A DNA stretch of 64,000 bases. Origin: Deltaproteobacteria bacterium. Its GTDB lineage: Bacteria; Desulfobacterota; Desulfobacteria; Desulfobacterales; SpSt-501. How positions within the stretch are numbered: the stretch's first letter is position 1; every line of letters starts with the position of its first letter. Where the stretch lies: positions 1 through 64,000 of the forward strand of contig JACRCN010000045.1 of assembly GCA_016219005.1 (NCBI GenBank). Direction: 5' to 3'. Positions 44,704 through 54,316 of the stretch are shown here, one piece after another. Position numbers and translations under genes: made by a program. Under the pieces are notes generated by a model. That model searched no databases and had not been told where the DNA came from. It saw only the letters and a program-made list of their open reading frames with translations.

Positions 44704-46275
44704 TCACGAAGGCTTGAAAAGGCGGCGGCTTTCGGCGGGGCCTTCGCTGCCGGCCGCGTAGAACTTCAGCCGGCCTCCCCGGTCCGAGCAGCGCTCGCAC
44801 GCGTCGAGGATCGGGGTCAGAAACGCCCAGGACCGCTCCACCCCGTCCTGCCGCCAGAAAAGCATCTGATCTCCCAGCATGCAGTCCAAGAGCGCCTTTT
44901 CGTAGGCGTCCAGCACCGGCCCGGTGTAGTTCTGCTGGTAGTTGAAATCCATGGTCACGGTTCGCAGGCAGACCGTGGCCCCGGGGTTCTTGGTCTGAAA
45001 CGTGAGGGTGATCGTTTCATCCGGGTAGATGCCCAGAATCAGCCGGTTGGCCGAGATGGGCCCACCTAGCGTGTGCCGGAACATGGAGTAAGGAACCTGT
45101 TTGAACTGGATGGCGATTTCGGTGGCCTTCTGCGCCAGGCGCTTGCCGGAGGTGATGAAAAACGGGACCCCCTGCCAGCGCCAATTGTCCACCTGGACCT
45201 TCATCATGGCGTAGGTGGGCGTCAGGGAGGCGGGGTCAACGCCCTGCTCCTCACGGTAAGCCGGGAGCGGGTTGCCGTCGATCATACCGGCCGTGTATTG
45301 CCCGAGAACGAGATAATCCTCGATGCGATCGAGCGGAAACGGCCGCAGGGCGCTGAACAGCTTGGCCTTTTCATCCCGCACCAGCTCGGCCTCGAAGCGC
45401 GGCGGGGGTTCCATGGCCATGAGCGAGAGGATCTGCATCATGTGGTTCTGGAACATGTCGCGCAGCACCCCGGACGGCTCGTAGTAGCCGGCCCGGTGCT
45501 CGACGCCCAGGGTTTCGGTGGCCCGGATGCTGACGTGGTCGATGTAGCGCCGGTTCCAGAGCGGCTCGAAAATCGAGTTGGCGAAACGGAACATGAGGAT
45601 GTTCTGGACCGTCTCCTTGGCCAGGTAGTGATCGATCCGGAAGACCTGGTGCTCCTGGAAGTGCGCGTGCAGGCTGCGGTCGAGCTCCCGGCTCGTGGCG
45701 AGGTCCGTCCCGAACGGCTTTTCAAGCACGATGCGCGTCCAGCCGTTGCCGTCCCGGTTTTCGACGCCCAACCCGGCTTGGCCCAGGTTCCGGGCCGCGG
45801 ACCGGTAGAGGGTGGGCGGCAGCGCCAGGTAGAAAATCCGGTTTCCGCCGGTGGTGGAATCGGAGTCGAGGGCCCTGAGAAAGCGGGCGAGCTCGCCGAT
45901 GGATGCGGCCTCCGGGTAGTTCACGCAGCGGTAGTGCAGCCGGGCGGAAAACCGTTGCCACGCGGCGAGGTCCCGTTCACCGGCAGGGCGGACCGCGGCC
46001 TGCATCCGTCCGCGGAACTCCACGTCGGTCCACTGCGTCCGTCCGCACCCGACGACCAGGACAGGCTCCGGCAGCCCGCCGTTGCGGTAGAGCTTGAAAA
46101 GCGCGGGCATCAGTTTCCGGGAGGTGAGATCGCCGCTCGCCCCCAGGATGACGATGCTGCATGGGTCGGCGGGCACGGCCGCAACACACGCGCCGATATC
46201 CATTCCGAGGTCCGGCGCGCTGACGCTCGCCATCACGGGTGCACTGCGGCTGATTGGGCGTGAGTCGGTTTCCAT
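44704..46275 (-). CDS. zwf: Glucose-6-phosphate dehydrogenase
   Basis: About 523 residues from the ATG at 46275; an ATG at 46374 overlapping the preceding gene and one at 46233 are alternatives. The NADP site IVILGASGDLTSRKLMPAL, substrate site FRIDHYLAKETVQN, and GVEHRAGYYEPSGVLRDMFQNH (split) identify Zwf. It oxidises glucose-6-phosphate to the lactone, giving NADPH. It forms, with pgl, tal and rpiA in the same strand run, most of the oxidative and part of the non-oxidative pentose phosphate pathway. No 6-phosphogluconate dehydrogenase is present in the window. Confidence 0.95.
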   Translation of the reverse strand: METDSRPISRSAPVMASVSAPDLGMDIGACVAAVPADPCSIVILGASGDLTSRKLMPALFKLYRNGGLPEPVLVVGCGRTQWTDVEFRGRMQAAVRPAGERDLAAWQRFSARLHYRCVNYPEAASIGELARFLRALDSDSTTGGNRIFYLALPPTLYRSAARNLGQAGLGVENRDGNGWTRIVLEKPFGTDLATSRELDRSLHAHFQEHQVFRIDHYLAKETVQNILMFRFANSIFEPLWNRRYIDHVSIRATETLGVEHRAGYYEPSGVLRDMFQNHMMQILSLMAMEPPPRFEAELVRDEKAKLFSALRPFPLDRIEDYLVLGQYTAGMIDGNPLPAYREEQGVDPASLTPTYAMMKVQVDNWRWQGVPFFITSGKRLAQKATEIAIQFKQVPYSMFRHTLGGPISANRLILGIYPDETITLTFQTKNPGATVCLRTVTMDFNYQQNYTGPVLDAYEKALLDCMLGDQMLFWRQDGVERSWAFLTPILDACERCSDRGGRLKFYAAGSEGPAESRRLFKPS

Positions 46276-46354
46276 GAACGCCTGTATCCCGGAGGAGCCG
46301 TGGGTTGATCCCTGGGGATGCGGTCCTCCCGTGTTGCCGGTGCGCGCAAGCCGC

Positions 46355-47830
46355 CTAATGTTGAACGAGCCCATCCTCGTTCGGCGTGCAGGCCCGGCCC
46401 TTGAGGTGGAAGAAAAACTTGAGGCCCTTGCGGACCCTGTCGGAGAAAATTTTTCCGGAGAGGACCTTGCCGGCCACGCGCTTGTTGATTTCGCTCCGGG
46501 TGGGGTAGGGGTGAACCGCGGTGGCCAGGGTCGTCAGTTTCACCTTGCCGTTCAGCACCGCCACCCACTCCGCCAGCAGGTCCCCTGCCCCGTGCCCCAG
46601 TATCTGTATCCCGATGGGCTTCTCCTGCGCGCCCAGGAGCAGCTTGATCTTGCCGATCCCCTCGCCTTCGGCGAGACTGCGGTCGTTGTCGCGGAACTCC
46701 TCGGTCCACACCGTATAGTCGATGCCGGCCGCCTTGGCCGCCTTCTCGTTCATGCCGATGCTGCCGAGCGGCGGGTCCGTGTAGGTGCACCAGGGCAGAT
46801 AGGTGTAGTTCACCCTGCGCGGCAGGCGAAAGACGGCGTTGCTGACCACGATGCCGCCTTCGTAACCGGCCGCGTGCGTGAACTGCGGCCCGCCGTTGAC
46901 ATCGCCTGCGGCGTAAATATGCGCTTGGGTGCTCCGCAGCCGCGGGTCCACCTGGATGCCCCGCAGGTCGTGCGCAACCCCGATGGGCTCCAGTCCCAGG
47001 CCGCCCACGTTGGCCGCACGGCCCAGTGCAACGAGGATGACCTCGGCTTCGAGGGTGAGCGTCTGACGGTCGGCGGTCCGAATCCGGACTTCCCGGGCCC
47101 GGCCGAGGTCCTGGACCGCTTCGATCGTGGAGTTCAGGTGGAACACGACCCCTTCTGCAGCCAACACGGCTTTGAGCTCATCCGCCATGTCGCGATCTTC
47201 CCTGGCCAGGATCTGATGGCCCATGTCGACCACGGTGACCCGCGTTCCCAGCCGCGCAAACGCCTGTGACATTTCAACACCGATGGGCCCTGCTCCCAGG
47301 ACGATCATGGACCCGGGCAGGCGGTCCAGGTAGAAAATCTCGCGGTTGGTGATGAAAGGGGTGCGGTCGAGCCCTGCAACTGGAGGTACCGCGGCCGAAG
47401 AGCCGGTGGCGATCACCCAGGTCTTGGCCGACACCGATCGGCCGTTCAGGCGAACGCAGTGCTCGTCGGCGAACTCCGGGCGGCCGAACTCCACCTGGGC
47501 GCCCAGGCCGCAGAAGCGCTCCTGCGAATCATGTTTCTGGATGGTGGCAATCACCGAGCGGATGCGTTCGGACACCTGGCGGAAATCCACCGGCGGCACC
47601 TCCACCCGCGGCAGGCCATACCGCTCGGAGTGTTTGAGCAGGTGATAGACCCTGGCGGAGGCGATCAGCGTTTTGCTGGGAACGCAGCCGAAGTGCAGGC
47701 AGTCGCCCCCCAGTTCCTTTTCCTTTTCCACGAGAATTGTCTTGGCGCCGAGTTGGGAAGCGCCGGCGGCCACCGTGAGCCCGGCGGCGCCGCCGCCGAT
47801 GATGCCGATGTCGTAATCATAGACTGCCAT
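46355..47830 (-). CDS. Mercuric reductase/dihydrolipoamide dehydrogenase-like flavoprotein
   Basis: 491 residues from the ATG at 47830, preceded by GGAGGAGG. FAD site IGIIGGGAAGLTVAAGAS, redox-active Cys44/Cys49 in GGDCLHFGCVPSKTLI, NAD site MIVLGAGPIGVEMSQAFARLG (split), IYAAGDVNGG and the C-terminal AVHPYPTRSE dimer region. The C-terminus lacks the MerA Cys pair, so mercury reduction is not indicated. Such MerA-like enzymes adjacent to or fused with TVP38 proteins are a known combination of unclear role. A TVP38 gene lies two genes downstream. Confidence 0.88.
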   Translation of the reverse strand: MAVYDYDIGIIGGGAAGLTVAAGASQLGAKTILVEKEKELGGDCLHFGCVPSKTLIASARVYHLLKHSERYGLPRVEVPPVDFRQVSERIRSVIATIQKHDSQERFCGLGAQVEFGRPEFADEHCVRLNGRSVSAKTWVIATGSSAAVPPVAGLDRTPFITNREIFYLDRLPGSMIVLGAGPIGVEMSQAFARLGTRVTVVDMGHQILAREDRDMADELKAVLAAEGVVFHLNSTIEAVQDLGRAREVRIRTADRQTLTLEAEVILVALGRAANVGGLGLEPIGVAHDLRGIQVDPRLRSTQAHIYAAGDVNGGPQFTHAAGYEGGIVVSNAVFRLPRRVNYTYLPWCTYTDPPLGSIGMNEKAAKAAGIDYTVWTEEFRDNDRSLAEGEGIGKIKLLLGAQEKPIGIQILGHGAGDLLAEWVAVLNGKVKLTTLATAVHPYPTRSEINKRVAGKVLSGKIFSDRVRKGLKFFFHLKGRACTPNEDGLVQH

Positions 47831-47907
47831 GCATCCTCCTCCGCCAGAGTGTTCAAAAACCAGCATCGGGCCGTCAGCCAAGGCGCACGGCGTTCTGGCA
47901 GGCACAG

Positions 47908-47990
47908 CCTATCCAGCCATAGATGCGCATTTACAAAAGCCGCGCAACGCCGGTTCCCGGCCTCCGGCGCGGTTTTTCAATACCCTGTTA
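47908..47990 (-). repeat. 83-bp dispersed repeat, copy A
   Basis: Read on the minus strand from 47990, it starts with the TAA stop of the DUF547 gene. It matches copy B (49500-49582, plus strand) at 74 of 83 positions. The core folds into a nested hairpin (AAGCCGCGC with GCGCGGTTTT, inner GCCGG/CCGGC). It sits in the gap upstream of the flavoprotein gene. Confidence 0.8.
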
Positions 47991-48758
47991 CTCGCCGTTC
48001 AGGCTCCAGTCATAATCCAGGTACTTGACCTCGATACGGCCGCGGTCGGCTTCGAGGCTCATTTTGAGATTGGCTTCCGCATGGGCCACGTAAAAGCCGA
48101 CCACATCCTTGTTGAAATCTTCCGCAAACCACTTGAAAATCGAACTGACCCAGAACGTGTTGCGGTCGAGACGATAGTTGGCCGGGCCGTTCAAAAAATC
48201 ACGGGTCGACCGGTCCAGCTGGGCATCCAGAACCGCTCCGAGATACGGCTCGGCGATGAGCGGCGGACAGCTTTTTGAGGCGCAGACGATGGCGAAGTGC
48301 ACGCGCGGGTCCTTGAAGCGCGGCCTGAGGATGGCGTGCTCGATGTCGTCCAGCGTGAAGGTCTTGCCTTGGATGCGCACGAACCCCTTTTTCCAGGGCG
48401 ACTGGAGCAGGCTGCCCAGGTCCTTGATGGACTTGACTCCGGGGTAGCCGGTCAGGATCAGCTTAATGGTCCAGGCGTTGTAGGCATTGATGTAGAAGGC
48501 GAACTGCTCCTCCCGCGGCAGGCGCTCCGGGTCGACCTGCTCAAGGACCGTGAGGTACTGATCCAGCCGGGCTTCATCGTGCTTGAATCCGGCGTAGTTG
48601 ACGTGGCCGTTGGTGACGTATTTTGTCAGGAGTTCGGCGTAGATGCTGTTGTCCACCGGCGGGGAGGCGGCGGCGCCAATCCCGCCGCCGATGGCCGGGA
48701 TCAAAAAGGCGAGCGCTGCAACACCCGCCACCAGTGATGGCACGACTCGATCGCGCAT
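47988..48758 (-). CDS. Exported DUF547 protein
   Basis: 256 residues from the ATG at 48758 (GAGGAG upstream). A signal peptide (to about GAAAS) is followed by the DUF547 region: GHVNYAGFKHDEARLDQYL, EQFAFYINAYNAWTIKLIL, FTLDDIEHAILRPRFKDPR and VHFAIVCASKSCPPLIAEPY (some split). The conserved His, Cys and Glu/Asp could form a thiol hydrolase or peptidase-like centre, but function is unknown. It is the first gene of the long minus-strand run and lies divergent from tpx. Confidence 0.88.
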   Translation of the reverse strand: MRDRVVPSLVAGVAALAFLIPAIGGGIGAAASPPVDNSIYAELLTKYVTNGHVNYAGFKHDEARLDQYLTVLEQVDPERLPREEQFAFYINAYNAWTIKLILTGYPGVKSIKDLGSLLQSPWKKGFVRIQGKTFTLDDIEHAILRPRFKDPRVHFAIVCASKSCPPLIAEPYLGAVLDAQLDRSTRDFLNGPANYRLDRNTFWVSSIFKWFAEDFNKDVVGFYVAHAEANLKMSLEADRGRIEVKYLDYDWSLNGE

Positions 48759-48986
48759 GGGCTGCTCCTCACTTATCCACCCTGGGGTTGTCGCGATAAT
48801 TTCCTGCACCCAATTGGGTCATGGCGGAATCGTTCGGGTTCGCAAATAAGTAAGGCAGGATAGACGGGTGTCAATCGGGGCTGCCGCCGCTGGAATCGTT
48901 GACTTGACGGCGGACCGTCTTACTATCGCTTCACTAGGTCAAATGCTTCCGCGCCAAACAAACCCACACGAAAAGGAGATCCCATT

Positions 48987-49502
48987 ATGCAAGAACGCAA
49001 AGGTGCCGTCACGCTCAGAGGCAATTCTTTGACTCTCGTCGGAAAAGAAGTAAAAGTCGGGGACAAGGCCCCGGATGTCGAACTGCTGGACAACGACCTC
49101 AAGCCGGTCAAGTTTTCCGCTTTCAAAGGCAAGGTGGTCATCGTCTCCAGCGTGCCGTCGCTGGACACCCCGACGTGCGACATGGAAACTCGCCGGTTCA
49201 ACACCGAAGCGGCCAGCCTGGGCGACAACGTCGTCATCCTCACCGTCAGCACGGATCTTCCGTTCGCTCAGAAACGCTGGTGCGGAGCAGCCGGCGTGGA
49301 CAAGGTCAAGACGCTTTCCGATCATCGCGAGACGGCCTTCGGTCAGAGCTACGGTGTGTTGATCAAGGAACTGCGGCTGCTGGCGCGCACGATCTTCGTC
49401 CTGGACAAGAACGGTGTGGTGCAATACGTGCAGCTCGTGAAGGAGGTTTCTAAGGAGCCGGATTACGCGGCGGTCATCGCGGAGGCCAAAAAACTGGTGT
49501 AA
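48987..49502 (+). CDS. tpx: Thiol peroxidase (Tpx-type peroxiredoxin)
   Basis: 171 residues. VPSLDTPTCDMETRRFN carries the peroxidatic Cys64, and RWCGAAGV carries the resolving Cys99, the spacing of atypical 2-Cys Tpx. It reduces hydroperoxides using thioredoxin, in cytoplasm or periplasm; no signal peptide is seen. AAGGAGA precedes the ATG. Repeat copy B starts at its stop codon. Confidence 0.95.
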   Translation: MQERKGAVTLRGNSLTLVGKEVKVGDKAPDVELLDNDLKPVKFSAFKGKVVIVSSVPSLDTPTCDMETRRFNTEAASLGDNVVILTVSTDLPFAQKRWCGAAGVDKVKTLSDHRETAFGQSYGVLIKELRLLARTIFVLDKNGVVQYVQLVKEVSKEPDYAAVIAEAKKLV

Positions 49503-49582
49503 CAGGGTGTCGAAAAACCGCGCCTGAGGCCGGAAACCGGCGTTGCGCGGCTTTCGTAAATGTGCACCTATCGCTGAATAGG
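49500..49582 (+). repeat. 83-bp dispersed repeat, copy B
   Basis: Starts with the TAA stop of tpx and matches the reverse complement of 47908-47990 at 74 of 83 positions. The hairpin arms are conserved, so the pair look like the same mobile or structural element. The two copies face inward around DUF547 and tpx. Confidence 0.8.
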
Positions 49583-49705
49583 CCGCGTTTTCCAAAACTC
49601 CGCGCGACCTGCAGGCCGCACAACAGCCAAAGGGCAGCCTTGCAGAAGGTTGCCCTTTGCATTCGCTCGAGTATGGTGTCGTGTCGCCCCGCTGAAGCCT
49701 TCCGG

Positions 49706-50068
49706 TCAGGAGCGGGATTTTAATCCGCTTCCAACGCCAATACGCTCCTGACCCGGCACGGCGGCTTCCGACCCGGCGGGTTGAGGTTCTTCACTCCCCG
49801 TGTTTTTGCGAAACGATTCCCGCCGTTCAATAATCTCGCCGCCCCAGAAATTGCCGCTGAGCCGCCGATCGTTGGTCCGACGGCGATCGATGTCGGCCCG
49901 CCGGTCGAAGCCTCTGCGACGGTCTCGGCCGGACCTGCGTTCGGAGCTGTCGTATTCGCCGGAGATCTGCCGGCGGTCGTTGCCGGATCGTGTGCCGCCG
50001 CTGTCCTTGATCCGGATGGATTCGAGATCCGGCGGGGCCGGCCCGGGCCCCTCTTTTGATGTCGTCAT
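49706..50068 (-). CDS. Small hypothetical protein with Asp-Arg-Arg repeats
   Basis: 120 residues from the ATG at 50068 (TGGAGGGA upstream). Not recognised as an enzyme. The middle contains degenerate repeats built around DRR (SGNDRRQIS, SERRSGRDRRRGFDRR, DIDRRRTNDRR) with alternating charge. Ends are Pro/Ser/Glu-rich. It has no signal peptide or membrane segment and is probably disordered. A nucleic-acid or membrane-surface contact is conceivable but unproven. Confidence 0.6.
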   Translation of the reverse strand: MTTSKEGPGPAPPDLESIRIKDSGGTRSGNDRRQISGEYDSSERRSGRDRRRGFDRRADIDRRRTNDRRLSGNFWGGEIIERRESFRKNTGSEEPQPAGSEAAVPGQERIGVGSGLKSRS

Positions 50069-50291
50069 GCGATTCCCTCCAGTTGCAACGCAACACGTGT
50101 GCATCGAAGCATGCCCCTTGACGCCTCGTTACACAGAGCAATCCTCATGCCATATGGCCCGATCGTGAAACTGGCCGGATTTACAGGCGCAACGGGTGAA
50201 CGCCGCAGGCGATGGGCGGTTCGGGTGCTAAGGTTGTGAAATGGATTGGACTGCGGTGTAAAAAGGGAATTCACACCGCTTTCGCCCGGCA

Positions 50292-51113
50292 TCACTTGAC
50301 ACGCCGCAGGGCATGCGTGCGGCGCAGCAGTTTCCAGAGTTCGCGGATAATCAGGCGGGCCGCCGCCTCTTCGGTCTTGATCGACCGCCGGGCCACCCAG
50401 CGGCAGGACCGCATGAGCGGGATGTTCCCGGCGGGCAGGCCGAATCGGTGGACGATATACTCCCCCAGCGTCGGCAGCAGGGCGGGCAGCTCACCTTCGG
50501 TCATGTTCGCGATCGTGACCCTGTCCTTGAGCGGCAGGCCATCGCTCAACTGCTGCACGGCATCCTTGACGCAGGCCGGCGGCTCGGAGAAAACGGCCGC
50601 TTCCGGCGCAATTCCGGATTCCGCAGTCTTTTCCGGGCTCCCATCGGCCAGGCTCATGTAAAACACGCTTTCGAGCAACGCCAGGGTATCGTTGTAGATC
50701 CGCGGGTCCTTGCTGGCTCGGGGCCCGGCCACGTTCAACACCATGATGCGCTGGGTGGCGATCCACTGCCGGATCGCCAGGGCGGCGCGGAAGGCCGGCG
50801 TTTGGCGGAGGTCGACATGCAACCAGGGACGACCGTGTTTCACGGCCATCGCGCGGGTGTATGCGGTCCCGCCGCGGAGCTTTCCGCGGGCGATGATGAG
50901 CGTGCCGTCGGCGTCGATCACGTTCTTTTCGGTGCGCTCGGCGTAAACCGCGGACGCCGTTTCCTTGAGAGCGTAAGTCTCCGGCAGCGGGCCGTCCTCC
51001 GTCAGGCGGCCCTTGGGGATCCAGCCGCCGTGTGGGACGCCCAGCCGTATGGCCGTGTCCAGGGCCGCCCGGTCGGCTCCGGTTTGCCCTCCGGAAATGA
51101 TTTTTACGATCAT
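50292..51113 (-). CDS. Molybdenum-carrier-like protein with a C-terminal DUF6794-like domain
   Basis: 273 residues. The first ~150 residues match putative molybdenum carriers (Rossmann-like, related to YpsA/LOG proteins): IISGGQTGADRAALDTAI, GGWIPKGRLTEDGPLP, TEKNVIDADGTLIIARGKLRGGT (split) and IMVLNVAGPRASKDP. The last ~100 residues (VQQLSDGLPLKDRVTIANM, LGEYIVHRFGLPAGN, IIRELWKLLRRTHALR) resemble DUF6794, often encoded alongside such proteins. The combination as one chain is of unknown function. It may serve the molybdopterin enzyme encoded at 40.5 kb, but that is speculative. Confidence 0.82.
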   Translation of the reverse strand: MIVKIISGGQTGADRAALDTAIRLGVPHGGWIPKGRLTEDGPLPETYALKETASAVYAERTEKNVIDADGTLIIARGKLRGGTAYTRAMAVKHGRPWLHVDLRQTPAFRAALAIRQWIATQRIMVLNVAGPRASKDPRIYNDTLALLESVFYMSLADGSPEKTAESGIAPEAAVFSEPPACVKDAVQQLSDGLPLKDRVTIANMTEGELPALLPTLGEYIVHRFGLPAGNIPLMRSCRWVARRSIKTEEAAARLIIRELWKLLRRTHALRRVK

Positions 51114-51195
51114 GCCGAACCGTCGTCGCGGAAAAAGAAGACCGTGCGAGCCCGCCCGGCCGCACGGTCAGATGTCGTCTCGCTTTGCCGGGAGG

Positions 51196-51759
51196 CTACT
51201 GCTCGATGACGAAATGCCCTCTCCGGTTTTTCGCGAACGCCTCTTCGCTGCGCCCCTGAACCAGCGGCCGCTCCTCGCCGTAGCTGATGGTGGCCATGCG
51301 AGCCGCCGGGATGCCCAGGTCCACCATAAAGGCCTTGGCCGATTTGGCGCGCGCCTCTCCGAGGGCCAGGTTGTATTCATTCGTTCCGCGCTCGTCGCAG
51401 TGGCCCTCGATGGTGACCTTGACGTTCGGGTTGGCTTTCAGGAACGCGGCTTTCTTGCGCAGCACATCCTGGGCCTGCGGGGTCAGGGACGAACTGTCGT
51501 AGCTATAAAAAATGTCCTCGTTTTCAAACGCGGATCGCTCGCTCGCGCCGATGGCTCCGCCCGCACCCAGCCGGCCGGCGGCACCACCCAAATCCTGTTC
51601 GCCGATGCCTTTGCCGCCCGCAGCGCCCCCCATGCCGGCACCGCTGCCGGATGCCGCACTCGGGTCCGAACTGATCTGTTTTTTCTGGCATGCCGGAACG
51701 GTGAAGAGCAATCCCATCACGAGCATCAGCATCAGAAGCCTGCACCCTATTTTCCTCAT
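51196..51759 (-). CDS. pal: Peptidoglycan-associated lipoprotein (OmpA-like)
   Basis: 187 residues from the ATG at 51759. A lipoprotein signal with lipobox-like FTVPAC puts the Cys near residue 24. A Gly/Ala-rich linker (GSGAGMGGAAGGKGIGE) precedes the OmpA domain: DIFYSYDSSSLTPQAQDVLRKKA, VTIEGHCDERGTNEYNLALGEARAKSAKAFM (split) and ISYGEERPLV. It anchors the outer membrane to peptidoglycan. No tol genes adjoin. Confidence 0.92.
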   Translation of the reverse strand: MRKIGCRLLMLMLVMGLLFTVPACQKKQISSDPSAASGSGAGMGGAAGGKGIGEQDLGGAAGRLGAGGAIGASERSAFENEDIFYSYDSSSLTPQAQDVLRKKAAFLKANPNVKVTIEGHCDERGTNEYNLALGEARAKSAKAFMVDLGIPAARMATISYGEERPLVQGRSEEAFAKNRRGHFVIEQ

Positions 51760-52498
<739 letters not shown>

Positions 52499-52569
52499 CC
52501 GGGATGCACGCGCACCCAAAAGCATTAAAAGCAACCGTCATGCGCCAAGCGCAAAAAGGAGAGTCGAAT

Positions 52570-54156
52570 ATGAAGCCCATCGTCATTAAATACGTAATCC
52601 CTGTGATCACCGTACTGGTCTTGTCCCTAGCCCTGGTTTTTCCATCGCCGGCGGCCGATGAGCCCTCACCCGACCCCACCGGCAGCAGCACCGGCGGGAT
52701 CGCGGACATCGTCGGCGCCTCCGCCGGCGCTCCGACGGCCGATGATATCAAGGCGATGGAGGCCGCCGAGCCGCTGGCCGCGAAGGTGGGCGATGCGGTG
52801 GGCAAGAACCGGGTGGCCATCAACACCGTCTGGACCCTGGTCTGCGGCTTTCTGGTCATGTTCATGCAGGCCGGCTTCGCCATGGCCGAAACCGGCTTCA
52901 CCCGGGCGAAGAACGCCGGCCACACCATGGCCATGAACTTCATGGTCTACGGCCTCGGCATGCTCGGCTTCTGGGTCTGCGGCTTTGCCCTGCAGATGGG
53001 CGGCGCCGGGCCCTTCGCCACTCTAGGCGGCGGCGGGGTGCTGAACGCGGAATTCACACTCGAGCTGTTCGGCAAGGAGTTCGGTCTTTTCGGAACCAAG
53101 GGTTTCTTCTTATCCGGCGGGACCTACGATGTCGCCGTCTTCACCATGTTCCTGTTCCAGATGGTGTTCATGGACACCACTGCCACCATTCCCACCGGTT
53201 CAATGGCCGAGCGCTGGAGTTTCAAATCCTTCGTGGTCTATGCCCTGCTCGTAGGCGCGGTGATCTACCCGCTCTACGCCAACTGGGTGTGGGGCGGCGG
53301 CTGGCTGTCCAAGCTGGGGAGTAATTTCGGCCTGGGCCACGGCCACGTAGACTTTGCCGGCTCCTCGGTGGTGCACTTGACCGGCGGGGTGCTGGCGCTG
53401 GTGGGCGCCAAGATGCTGGGGCCGCGCCTGGGCAAGTTCAGCAAGGACGGAACGCCCAACGCGATCCCCGGGCACCACATCCCCATGGCGGTGGTGGGCT
53501 GCTTCATCCTGGCCTTCGGCTGGTTCGGGTTCAACGCCGGCTCGTCTCTCGCCGGGACCGACCTGCGAATCGGCGTGATCGCGGTGAACACGATGCTCGC
53601 CGGCGCCGCGGGATCCTTCTCCGCCATGATCTACATGTGGCTGCGCTATCGCAAGCCGGACATCAGCATGGCCGCCAACGGCCTGCTCGCCGGGCTGGTG
53701 GCCATCACGGCGCCCTGCGCTTTCGTGACGGCGCCGGCGGCGGTACTGATCGGCCTGATCGCGGGGCTGCTGCTCTGCGGAGCCGTTTTCTTCGTGGAGC
53801 GGACTCTGAAAATCGACGACCCGGTGGGCGCGGTTTCGGTCCACGGGGTCAACGGGGCCTGGGGCGTCTTCGCCCTGGGGCTTTTCGCCGACGGGACCTA
53901 CGGCGATGCGCTGAACGGCGTGGAGGGCGCCGTTACCGGGCTCTTCTACGGCGACGCCTCCCAGCTGGCCGCTCAGTGCATCGGCATTCTGGCCAACATC
54001 ATTTACGTCGGGTTGATCGGCTACATCGTGTTCAAGCTGCTGGATGTAACGATCGGCCTGCGGGTCGACCCCGAACATGAAGCGGAGGGCCTTGACCAGT
54101 ACGAGGTCGCGGTCATCGCCTACCCGGATTTCAATATCCGCAGCTCTCCGCGCTAA
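52570..54156 (+). CDS. amt: Ammonium transporter (Amt) with long N-terminal extension
   Basis: 528 residues from the ATG at 52570 (AAAGGAGA upstream). A signal peptide (about 1-25) is followed by about 60 residues of Ser/Gly/Pro/Ala-rich linker before the Amt core (TVWTLVCGFLVMFMQAGFAMAETG). The core has eleven helices with GSSVVHLTGGVLALVGA-type (FAGSSVVHL) and VAISAPCAFV-like (VAITAPCAF) segments holding the channel His pair. It takes up ammonium and is controlled by GlnK. The extension is longer than in most AmtB proteins. Confidence 0.94.
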   Translation: MKPIVIKYVIPVITVLVLSLALVFPSPAADEPSPDPTGSSTGGIADIVGASAGAPTADDIKAMEAAEPLAAKVGDAVGKNRVAINTVWTLVCGFLVMFMQAGFAMAETGFTRAKNAGHTMAMNFMVYGLGMLGFWVCGFALQMGGAGPFATLGGGGVLNAEFTLELFGKEFGLFGTKGFFLSGGTYDVAVFTMFLFQMVFMDTTATIPTGSMAERWSFKSFVVYALLVGAVIYPLYANWVWGGGWLSKLGSNFGLGHGHVDFAGSSVVHLTGGVLALVGAKMLGPRLGKFSKDGTPNAIPGHHIPMAVVGCFILAFGWFGFNAGSSLAGTDLRIGVIAVNTMLAGAAGSFSAMIYMWLRYRKPDISMAANGLLAGLVAITAPCAFVTAPAAVLIGLIAGLLLCGAVFFVERTLKIDDPVGAVSVHGVNGAWGVFALGLFADGTYGDALNGVEGAVTGLFYGDASQLAAQCIGILANIIYVGLIGYIVFKLLDVTIGLRVDPEHEAEGLDQYEVAVIAYPDFNIRSSPR

Positions 54157-54169
54157 GCACGCCTGCCCG

Positions 54170-54201
54170 CCGGCAGGGTGCCCGCCCTGGGACCCTGCCG
54201 G
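54170..54201 (+). other. Stem-loop between amt and the porin gene
   Basis: CCGGCAGGGT at 54170-54179 and ACCCTGCCGG at 54192-54201 pair perfectly over 10 bp. No T-run follows, so it may lower read-through or protect the amt mRNA rather than stop transcription. Confidence 0.45.
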
Positions 54202-54316
54202 AATAGTAAGCAACGGTGATCTTCACGCCGCTGGCCCGCGGGACCGTCAGCGGCAAACGAATGGACCCGAAACGCCTTTCGAGGCATAAACTACAGACGA
54301 GGGGAGAAACAACGAG

